Assembly: GCA_023393235.1 (NCBI GenBank) | Contig: JAEWMH010000011.1 | Location: forward strand, 1 to 11,540 | DNA: 11,540 nt | Direction of reading: 5' to 3' | Source: Bacillota bacterium | Lineage (GTDB): Bacteria > Bacillota > Bacilli > Paenibacillales > NBRC-103111 | In this document: in pieces, positions 6,493 through 11,540 of the stretch | How the letters are laid out: every line of letters starts with the position of its first letter | Position numbering within the stretch: the stretch's first letter is position 1 | Position numbers and translations under genes: made by a program | Notes under the pieces: generated by a model | What the model saw: the letters and a program-made list of their open reading frames with translations, nothing else | Databases searched by the model: none | Told to the model about the DNA's origin: nothing

Positions 6493-8008
6493 CTGAACCC
6501 TCTCCCTTCGGCATTTTCTTTTCCGGTCCTCCGGCGGCGGGTCCGCCTGAAGCTCTGCCGGAAGCTTCACCCGAAGTTCCGCCTGATGCTCCGCCCGATT
6601 CACCCTTGCCCTCGCGGTCCCACCATTCCCGGAAGCTTTCCATGGGAGGGGCGGGCAGATCGCGGGCCTTGGTCCATTTGCCCAACAGGCTCGGTCCCTT
6701 GCGGATGTAGCCGTCCTTGGACAGGGGCTTCAGCCCGTATTTGGCCAGCTTCAGCCCGGTGCGGTACATCCAGGGGTTAGCCATGGCAGTGCCGAAGCCC
6801 TTGAAGATGGCCCGCTCCACGGGATGGGTCCGCTTCTCCTCCACCTCGTCCTTGCGCAGCTCCAGGAGATAATCGTGGAGGGGGATGCGCACGGGACAGG
6901 CGTCAGTGCAGGCGCCGCACAGGCTGGAGAGATACGGCATCTTCTCCCAGCTCTCGAAGCCCTTCAAGATGGGGGTCAGCACCGCGCCGATGGGGCCCGG
7001 ATAGACACTGCCGTAAGCATGGCCGCCGATATGGCGGTAGACGGGGCACACGTTGAGGCAGGCGCCGCAGCGGATGCAGTTCAGGATCTTCTGGTATTCC
7101 GTGCCCAGGGCGTTGCTGCGCCCGTTGTCCACAATGACCACATGCAGCTCCTCGGGACCGTCCACGTCGTCGCTTTTGCGCGGTCCGGTAAGAGCCGTCA
7201 CATAGCTGGTGACCTTCTGGCCGGTGGCGGAGCGGGGGAGAAGGGAAAGCACCGAATCCAGCTCCTCCCAGCCCGGCACAATCCGCTCCATACCCATCAG
7301 GACCACATGGGTTTTGGGGATGGAGGTGGACAGGCGGGCGTTGCCTTCGTTGGAGACCAGCACCACCGACCCGGTTTCCGCCACAGCGAAGTTGCAGCCG
7401 GACAGCCCGATGTCGGCATTCTGGAATTTGTCCCGCAGCACCGTGCGGGCATAACGGGTCAGCTCCTTGGTGTCCTCGGGAAGAGGCTTGCCGGATACCC
7501 GCGAGAACAGCTCCGCCACCTGCTTCCGGTTCTTGTGGATGGCCGGCACAATAATGTGGGAGGGAGTCTCACCGGCCAGCTGGATGATGTATTCCCCGAG
7601 ATCCGATTCGATAGCCTCCACGCCGATTTCCGACAGCCGGTGGTTCAAATGGATTTCCTCGGAGACCATGGATTTGGCCTTGATGACGGTTTTGGCGTTT
7701 TTGGCCTTGGCCAGATCCAGAATGTACTGCACCACTTCCTCATCACTCTCGGCAAAAAAAACCTTGCCCCCGTTTTTCTCCACATTTGTGGAGAACTGGT
7801 CCAGGTATGCGTCCAGATGGGCCACTGTATGGGTGCGGATAGCTTCCGCCCGTTCCCGCCATTCCTCAATGTTGCCAAGCACCTCGGCGGCATTGGCCTT
7901 GTTCATGCGGAAGCGCTCCTGGGCCACCGCCAGGGAGCGTTTGAGAAAAGGGTCCTTGATCGCAAGCTCCACCCGGTCAGCGAGCGTTGGCAGTGTGTCC
8001 GGCTTCAT
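6482..8008 (-). CDS. lutB: LutB, iron-sulfur and LUD-domain subunit of the L-lactate oxidation complex
   Basis: A 508-residue protein with an N-terminal LUD domain (about 65-300; AETGSVVL at 210-217, ALTGPRKSDD at 272-281) and a ferredoxin-like region. The first cluster motif is CxxCxxCxxxCP with Cys 311, 314, 317 and 321, the second has Cys 364, 367 and 371 (LCGACTDACPV). A LutB-type C-terminal region follows to about residue 468 (FREWWDREGKG). The last 40 residues are unusual: five four-residue units of the type G-x-A-S, then a basic end. The ATG follows GGAGGAAGGGG, and the gene overlaps the end of lutA by 32 bases. It passes electrons from lactate through its clusters; the final acceptor is not evident from the sequence. 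Confidence 0.94.
   Translation of the reverse strand: MKPDTLPTLADRVELAIKDPFLKRSLAVAQERFRMNKANAAEVLGNIEEWRERAEAIRTHTVAHLDAYLDQFSTNVEKNGGKVFFAESDEEVVQYILDLAKAKNAKTVIKAKSMVSEEIHLNHRLSEIGVEAIESDLGEYIIQLAGETPSHIIVPAIHKNRKQVAELFSRVSGKPLPEDTKELTRYARTVLRDKFQNADIGLSGCNFAVAETGSVVLVSNEGNARLSTSIPKTHVVLMGMERIVPGWEELDSVLSLLPRSATGQKVTSYVTALTGPRKSDDVDGPEELHVVIVDNGRSNALGTEYQKILNCIRCGACLNVCPVYRHIGGHAYGSVYPGPIGAVLTPILKGFESWEKMPYLSSLCGACTDACPVRIPLHDYLLELRKDEVEEKRTHPVERAIFKGFGTAMANPWMYRTGLKLAKYGLKPLSKDGYIRKGPSLLGKWTKARDLPAPPMESFREWWDREGKGESGGASGGTSGEASGRASGGPAAGGPEKKMPKGEGSDGV
6536..6595 (-). repeat. 12-bp tandem repeat encoding the G-x-A-S tail of LutB
   Basis: Five consecutive four-codon units encode GGAS, GGTS, GEAS, GRAS and GGPA (residues 472-491). 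The DNA has diverged between units at silent positions but keeps the 12-base period, as in a coding minisatellite. It lies just upstream of the lutC ribosome binding site, which is itself encoded in the last codons of lutB. Confidence 0.8.
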
Positions 8009-8735
8009 AACGCCTCACCCCTTCCTCCAGCAGCTCGGCGACATGGTAGGCCTTGATGGGGGAGCCCAACCGGCGCAGCCGTCCTTCAATATTCATGAGA
8101 CAGGCCATATCCGAGCCCAACAGCACCGTTGCTCCTGTCTCCATGATCCGGCGGGCCTTTTCATCCACCATTTCCCCGGAGATGTCGTGCATCTTTACCG
8201 CGAAGGTGCCGCCGAAGCCGCAGCAGTCCTCTTTATAAGGAAGCTCCACATAATCCAGACCCTCAATGCGCCGGATCAGCTGGAGGGGCTCCTCGGTCAC
8301 ACCCAGACTGCGGGTCATATGGCAGGAGCAGTGGTAGGTGGCTTTGCCCTGGAATTCGGCATGGAGTGTGTCCACACCCGGTGTCCGGACCAGAAATTCG
8401 GAGAACTCATAGGTTTTGGCGGCCAGCTGTACCGCCTTCTCATGCCATTCCGGCTCCCCGGCCAACAGAGGCGGGTAATGATGCCGGATCATGGCGGCGC
8501 AGGAGCCGGAGGGAGTCACTACATATTCCGATTGGGCGAAGGCCCGGATCAGCTGCTTGGCGGCTTTTTTGGTATCCTCGTGATATCCGCTGTTGAAGGC
8601 CGGCTGGCCGCAGCATACCTGACCCTCCGGAAAATCCACAGTACAGCCGCATCTGCGCAGCAAACGGACCACAGCTTTGCCTACCTGGGGGTACATGGCA
8701 TCAGCCACACAGGTAATAAACAGGGAAACCCGCAT
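7977..8735 (-). CDS. lutA: LutA, CCG-domain iron-sulfur subunit of the L-lactate oxidation complex
   Basis: A 252-residue protein with two cysteine-rich CCG domains, as in glycolate oxidase GlpC/GlcF-type subunits. The motifs are VCCGQPAFNSG (40-50) with upstream Cys 9 and following Cys 79, and DCCGFGGTFAVK (170-181) with CSCHM (136-140) before and Cys 212 after. Such domains bind iron-sulfur clusters. The ATG at 8735 is preferred over a TTG two codons earlier because AAGGAG is nine bases from the ATG but only about three from the TTG. First gene of lutABC, with its own promoter and a palindromic operator candidate upstream, separated by about 80 bases from the regulator gene. Confidence 0.94.
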   Translation of the reverse strand: MRVSLFITCVADAMYPQVGKAVVRLLRRCGCTVDFPEGQVCCGQPAFNSGYHEDTKKAAKQLIRAFAQSEYVVTPSGSCAAMIRHHYPPLLAGEPEWHEKAVQLAAKTYEFSEFLVRTPGVDTLHAEFQGKATYHCSCHMTRSLGVTEEPLQLIRRIEGLDYVELPYKEDCCGFGGTFAVKMHDISGEMVDEKARRIMETGATVLLGSDMACLMNIEGRLRRLGSPIKAYHVAELLEEGVRRYEAGHTANAR

Positions 8736-8754
8736 ATCCAACTGCTCCTTTCAT

Positions 8755-8783
8755 TCTATAAAATGGTGTTGCATTCCGTTTAA
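8755..8783 (-). promoter_or_regulatory. Candidate lutABC promoter
   Basis: On the minus strand a -10-like TATAGA (8760-8755) is preceded by exactly 17 bases and TTAAAC (8783-8778), a weak -35 box. The -35 directly abuts the TCATC-N-GATGA palindrome, so a repressor there would compete with RNA polymerase. Confidence 0.5.
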
Positions 8784-8794
8784 TCATCTGATGA
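8784..8794. promoter_or_regulatory. Candidate LutR operator at lutABC
   Basis: A perfect palindrome TCATC-T-GATGA. A third GATGA half-site follows at 8798-8802. FadR-subfamily GntR regulators bind short palindromes of this kind, and a near-identical site occurs at the regulator's own promoter. Confidence 0.65.
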
Positions 8795-8813
8795 CCTGAT
8801 GAGTAAATCCAGA

Positions 8814-9539
8814 CTATTCCTTATCCTGGTCCAGCCAATGCCGGAGGAGCAGCTGCTCCACCTTGGACAGATGCGCCAGCATCAGCTGTCCGGCCAAAGG
8901 GGCGTTCCCTTCTTCAATAGCATCCAGAATGGCGCTGTGCTCCTTGTGCAGCCGCTCCAGCGTCAGGTCCTCGGAGAACAGCCACAATCGCCGGGCCTCC
9001 TTCATGGTCGCCTGGAGGGTATCGGAGATTTGCAGCATCAGACCCGCCAGCATCCGGTTTCCGGTAGCGGCAGCAACCGCCAGATGGAACTGGGCGTCGG
9101 CTTCCTCACCCAGATGATCGTCTCGGACGGCGCTCTGCATACCTTGCAGGGCCGTCCGCATAGCCGCCAGCTGCTCCGGTGTCCGTTTGGAGGCTGCTGC
9201 AGAGGCCGCCCCGGCTTCCACGATTTTGCGAACCTCAAAAAATTCCAGCACCTCCTGCCGGGTCAGACCGGCTACCAGCCTCAGGGGACGGTTGCTTTCC
9301 GAGGTGTTTGGCTTGGACACAAAGGTGCCTTCGCCTTGGCGTATATCCACCAGACCGGTGGCGCGGAGAGCGGACAGGGCCTCGCGGATGGTGGAGCGTC
9401 CGACTTGAAAGCGTTTGCTTAACTGCTCGACGGAATCCAGCCGTTCTCCCGGCTTCACCAAACCATTCTTGATGCTTTCCTCGATCTGCTCCGCAACCAG
9501 CTCATAGCTTTTGCGTCGCTGGACCCGGGAAAACTCCAT
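8814..9539 (-). CDS. lutR: GntR family (FadR subfamily) regulator, probable LutR
   Basis: A 241-residue regulator with an N-terminal winged helix-turn-helix (about 8-78; RLDSVEQLSKRFQVGRSTIR at 33-52, wing RQGEGTFV at 67-74) and an all-helical FCD ligand-binding domain (about 98-230). D148, H152, H201 and H223 are spaced like the FCD metal ligands. Family knowledge: LutR represses lutABC in B. subtilis and is relieved by lactate. Here the gene is directly upstream of lutA on the same strand, and both promoters carry TCATC-N-GATGA palindromes, which supports the assignment, but relatives for other organic acids look similar. GAGGTG precedes the ATG. The lactate permease gene often linked to lutR is absent from the window. 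Confidence 0.85.
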   Translation of the reverse strand: MEFSRVQRRKSYELVAEQIEESIKNGLVKPGERLDSVEQLSKRFQVGRSTIREALSALRATGLVDIRQGEGTFVSKPNTSESNRPLRLVAGLTRQEVLEFFEVRKIVEAGAASAAASKRTPEQLAAMRTALQGMQSAVRDDHLGEEADAQFHLAVAAATGNRMLAGLMLQISDTLQATMKEARRLWLFSEDLTLERLHKEHSAILDAIEEGNAPLAGQLMLAHLSKVEQLLLRHWLDQDKE

Positions 9540-9585
9540 AGGATCACCTCACTTGAAGTAAGCAAGCTGCCATCCGATAATCCGG

Positions 9586-9596
9586 TCATCAGATGG
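9586..9596. promoter_or_regulatory. Candidate LutR operator at its own promoter
   Basis: TCATC-A-GATGG, one base from the perfect palindrome found at lutABC. It lies just downstream of the predicted transcription start of lutR, a position suited to autorepression. A weaker copy (CCATC-C-GATAA) lies at 9570-9580, 16 bases away. Confidence 0.55.
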
Positions 9597-9607
9597 GTTC
9601 ATAATCA

Positions 9608-9635
9608 AGTATAGCTTCATTCACATTTTCGTCAA
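9608..9635 (-). promoter_or_regulatory. Promoter of the lutR-like gene
   Basis: On the minus strand TTGACG (9635-9630) and TATACT (9613-9608) are separated by 16 bases. Both boxes are close to the SigA consensus. The start would fall near 9601, leaving a leader of about 60 bases. Confidence 0.7.
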
Positions 9636-9934
9636 TAATAATTATTGTAATTTAATAAAAATAATTTTCGAATAGCTTGTTTCAAAAATGCCGTAGAGAG
9701 GTATATGAACTAATATATTTGTGTAAAACAACTGTCTTTTCCCAATGGGCACGGCAACGTGAAGAGGGCGGTTTTTATGGGAGGGATAACCCCCGGAAAG
9801 CGTTTTCTGTAACGAACAAAGCTTAAACTGGAGCTTATGACCTGAATTGTCGAAACAACCGGATGGGAAACAGACATTAGTCGGGGAATTTTAAAAAACG
9901 GGTTTTACGGGTGTCGAAATGTGGATATCAAATG

Positions 9935-9954
9935 GATAATGATAGTCATTATCA
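9935..9954. promoter_or_regulatory. Fur box
   Basis: GATAATGATAGTCATTATC matches the classical 19-bp Fur consensus at 18 of 19 positions. In the Bacillus 7-1-7 form, TGATAGT-C-ATTATCA (9940-9954) has one mismatch. The nearest gene on the plus strand starts about 260 bases away and has its own promoter further down; on the minus strand the nearest start is lutR, about 400 bases away. No target is obvious. Confidence 0.8.
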
Positions 9955-10062
9955 AATAGTAAAAATAATATTTTTGAAAAACATTGAATAATTTTTCCTA
10001 TATAGAACAAGGGTTTTGCGGTAATCCCAGTAAAAATCAGGGTATTCGACAAAATGCGGCGG

Positions 10063-10091
10063 TTTACAGGTTCGTTTTAACGAAGTATAAT
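10063..10091 (+). promoter_or_regulatory. Strong SigA promoter for the 62-residue gene
   Basis: TTTACA (10063-10068), a 17-base spacer and TATAAT (10086-10091), close to consensus. Transcription would start near 10098, giving a leader of about 110 bases. Confidence 0.8.
10071..10084. promoter_or_regulatory. Palindrome inside the promoter spacer, probable operator
   Basis: TTCGTT-TT-AACGAA is a perfect 6+2+6 inverted repeat lying wholly between the -35 and -10 boxes. A protein bound here would block or reshape the promoter. It differs from the Xre, LutR and Fur sites in this window, so a further regulator is implied. Confidence 0.6.
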
Positions 10092-10210
10092 CAAAAACGT
10101 CAAGAAAAATTCATAATTAAAAATGACAACTAGAGGTGCTTGACTTTTTATATAAACGGGGATTTTTGAAGCGGCGGAGCGCTGATGAATCTGTGAAGGA
10201 GCGGTTAGCA

Positions 10211-10399
10211 ATGAAGATGATTCTTGATCTGGACCATATCGTCAGGGAGCTGGGTATCTCCAAAGACGCCTTTGCACAGTGGAAAGCCGCCAACCTCGAT
10301 TGCGCCTCGGCTAGCGGCTCTGCGTCCTGGTCAGAGCTGGAAGAAAGCGGGTTTACCGGCAAAAGCTACTCCAAAGCGGCTGATTTGATGACTGGTTGA
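10211..10399 (+). CDS. Small 62-residue orphan protein, function unknown
   Basis: I do not recognise this protein. It opens MKMILDLDHIVRELGISKDA, a helical segment with a mild helix-turn-helix look, followed by FAQWKAANLD, a Ser/Ala-rich link (SASGSASWSELEE) and a short end. No membrane segment, signal peptide or cysteine motif (one Cys). The ATG at 10211 has AAGGAG nine bases upstream, a near-ideal site; the longer in-frame GTG at 10136 has no spaced ribosome site and is less likely. The strong promoter at 10063 and the good ribosome site argue that it is expressed. It converges on the Xre-type gene with only 18 bases between stops. An antirepressor or other modulator of the neighbouring regulators is a guess only. 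Confidence 0.6.
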   Translation: MKMILDLDHIVRELGISKDAFAQWKAANLDCASASGSASWSELEESGFTGKSYSKAADLMTG

Positions 10400-10417
10400 G
10401 AGTGATTGAAGGAAAAC

Positions 10418-10792
<375 letters not shown>

Positions 10793-10845
10793 GAACTAGC
10801 TCCTTTTTCCTCGGTGTGCCTCGCTCTTTACAGGGCCCTTTTTAA

Positions 10846-10860
10846 GATACATTATGAATC
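10846..10860. promoter_or_regulatory. Operator O1 of the divergent regulator pair
   Basis: GATACATTATGAATC is a near-perfect 15-bp palindrome (one mismatched pair). It contains the -10 box of the Xre-type gene's promoter. It shares the core ACATTATG with O2. Confidence 0.7.
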
Positions 10861-10879
10861 ATAACCAATTTTTTTTCAA
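10851..10879 (-). promoter_or_regulatory. Promoter of the Xre-type gene
   Basis: On the minus strand TTGAAA (10879-10874) and CATAAT (10856-10851) are separated by 17 bases. The -10 box lies inside O1. Confidence 0.7.
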
Positions 10880-10885
10880 TGAGAC

Positions 10886-10900
10886 GTTACATTATGTATC
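10886..10900. promoter_or_regulatory. Operator O2 of the divergent regulator pair
   Basis: GTTACATTATGTATC, a 15-bp palindrome with one mismatched pair, just upstream of the Xre-gene -35 box. ATGTATCTTAAA (10894-10905) is the exact inverse complement of TTTAAGATACAT (10841-10852), so O1 and O2 are inverted copies with 12-bp identical arms, 53 bases apart. Confidence 0.7.
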
Positions 10901-10957
10901 TTAAATTCAACAGATGTGGAGAGCTTTATAATTTTTAAAGGTAATTGTTATGATGAT

Positions 10958-10987
10958 TTGGAAATATTATTTATAAAATGTTACAAT
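10958..10987 (+). promoter_or_regulatory. Promoter of the SinR-like gene
   Basis: TTGGAA (10958-10963), an 18-base spacer and TACAAT (10982-10987). The -10 box lies inside O3, mirroring the layout of the opposing promoter. Confidence 0.6.
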
Positions 10988-10994
10988 ATGTAAC
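10980..10994. promoter_or_regulatory. Operator O3 of the divergent regulator pair
   Basis: GTTACAATATGTAAC, a 15-bp palindrome with only the pair next to the centre mismatched. It overlaps the -10 box of the SinR-like gene. With O1 and O2 it fits GWTACATNATGTAWC, similar to the GATACA...TGTATC sites I recall for the PBSX repressor Xre. Confidence 0.7.
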
Positions 10995-11025
10995 TATTTG
11001 GGGCTCATCAGGAAGGGGGAGCTTT

Positions 11026-11409
11026 ATGGCAAACCGGGATCGGCGTTCTCCTTCACGGTCTACACAAGAAAAGTCCCTCCATATCGGCCAAAAAATCAGG
11101 CAGATGCGGCAGGAGCGGGGGTTAAGCCTGACGGCATTGGCCGCGCGGGCGGGCATTGCCAAATCCTATTTGTCCAACATTGAACGCCGGGTCCAGTCCA
11201 ATCCGTCCATGCTGTTTTTGGAGAAAATCAGCCGGGTTTTCGGCGTGGAGGTGGAAGCCCTCGTCAAGGATATGCGGATCCGCCCGGAGCTGGACGGGGA
11301 ATGGGTGGAGCTGGTGCAGGAGGCCGTCAAAGCAGGGGTGGAGAAGCGCGAGTTCCGCACCTTGATCGAATTCAAGAAATATCTGAAGCAAACCGACAGC
11401 AGTTCCTGA
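11026..11409 (+). CDS. SinR-like transcriptional regulator
   Basis: A 127-residue protein with the two-part plan of B. subtilis SinR, the master repressor of biofilm matrix genes. Residues 1-19 are a basic, Ser/Arg-rich extension absent from the 111-residue B. subtilis protein. The HTH domain is 20-80 (LSLTALAARAGIAKSYLSNI at 33-52, then the SinR-type SNPSMLFLEKISRVF). Residues 89-121 (LDGEWVELVQEAVKAGVEKR, then FRTLIEFKKYLK) correspond to the SinR C-terminal domain, which forms tetramers and is captured by the antagonist SinI. No sinI gene is seen. The ATG at 11026 follows GGAAGGGGGAG; an in-frame ATG at 10978 lies upstream of or within the predicted promoter and is rejected. Biofilm control is family knowledge, not shown here. 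Confidence 0.88.
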   Translation: MANRDRRSPSRSTQEKSLHIGQKIRQMRQERGLSLTALAARAGIAKSYLSNIERRVQSNPSMLFLEKISRVFGVEVEALVKDMRIRPELDGEWVELVQEAVKAGVEKREFRTLIEFKKYLKQTDSSS

Positions 11410-11425
11410 CACCACCGGTGCACCC

Positions 11426-11480
11426 GGCAGCTCATCGGCAAAGTTTATCTTTGCGGGGCTCACGCGGGAGTGCCTTTTTT
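11426..11480 (+). terminator. Probable terminator after the SinR-like gene
   Basis: An inner hairpin GCAAAG-TTTAT-CTTTGC (11438-11454) sits inside a longer arm GGCA(G)CTC (11426-11433) pairing with GAGTGCC (11468-11474), followed by six T (11475-11480). The outer stem has one bulge and the interior loop is large, so the exact fold is uncertain. The last 60 bases of the window show no gene. Confidence 0.6.
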
Positions 11481-11540
11481 ATTGTACAGGTATCGGCTGG
11501 GTGGCCGAATTCCGCCCCCGCACCGCCCCCGTACCAACCC

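Larger units (their letters stand above)
9540..10210. other. Gene-free AT-rich region with several regulatory signals
   Basis: About 670 bases. From the left: the lutR leader, operators and promoter; a very AT-rich stretch (9630-9720); a more GC-rich block (9735-9860) with a CACG-GCAA-CGTG tetraloop hairpin at about 9750-9761 and only an 11-codon ORF from the ATG at 9778; a Fur box (9935-9954); an AT-rich stretch; and a promoter for the small gene at 10211. No longer ORF has a ribosome site. I could not match the GC-rich block to a known riboswitch. Confidence 0.55.

Noticed and set aside
6493..6603. LutC start 37 codons upstream
   Set aside because: The extension lies inside lutB, is highly charged and unlike LutC, while the ATG at 6492 has a good ribosome site.
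6824..8783. Long plus-strand open frames (410 and 438 codons) over lutB and lutA
   Set aside because: They lie antisense to genes with unmistakable Fe-S and LUD motifs, lack ribosome sites and match no family; they follow from codon bias of the real genes.
10793..11025. SinR operator (GTTCTYT) in the SinR-like promoter region
   Set aside because: No clear match to the B. subtilis SinR motif was found; the palindromes fit an Xre-type site better.

Overview
The window looks like a chromosomal segment of a Paenibacillus-type spore-forming Firmicute. The coding DNA is moderately GC-rich with strong GGAGG-type ribosome binding sites and short AT-rich intergenic gaps. The gene families (LytR-CpsA-Psr, lutABC with a LutR-type regulator, Xre and SinR-type regulators, a Fur box) are all familiar from Bacillales. 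The genus is an inference; no rRNA or other phylogenetic marker is present.

Layout. (1) 1-1307, minus: 5' part of an LCP cell-wall glycopolymer ligase with a low-complexity C-terminal tail, cut by the window edge, preceded by a sequence with the layout of an ECF sigma (SigX/SigM-type) promoter. (2) 1718-5314, plus: a probable five-gene operon made of an ABC-2 exporter (ATPase plus two different ABC2_membrane_6/DUF990-like permeases), a 101-residue three-helix membrane protein, and a 169-residue protein of unknown function with a PD-(D/E)XK-like residue pattern. It ends in a very strong bidirectional hairpin terminator. (3) 5375-5778: a gene-free spacer with four copies of an 18-bp repeat in exact two-fold symmetric order, then a C-rich degenerate tandem repeat. 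(4) 5779-9539, minus: the lactate utilisation genes lutC, lutB and lutA, overlapping or tightly packed, and upstream a GntR/FadR-type regulator, probably LutR. Matching TCATC-N-GATGA palindromes sit at both the lutABC promoter and the regulator's own promoter. (5) 9540-10210: about 670 bp without a recognised gene. It holds a near-perfect Fur box with no obvious target and a strong promoter with a palindrome inside its spacer. (6) 10211-10399: a 62-residue orphan protein. (7) 10418-11409: a divergent pair of regulators, an Xre-type repressor (minus) and a SinR-like protein (plus). Their shared 233-bp spacer carries three related 15-bp palindromes, two of which cover the -10 boxes of the two opposing promoters.

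How it works together. The lut block is a self-contained L-lactate oxidation system with local control; its usual permease gene lutP is not in the window. The Xre/SinR pair with three operators has the architecture of a bistable switch and is the most interesting regulatory region here. The ABC operon is a complete export module of unknown substrate with two ride-along genes. The intergenic repeat array and the unassigned Fur box are the clearest signals not explained by any gene.
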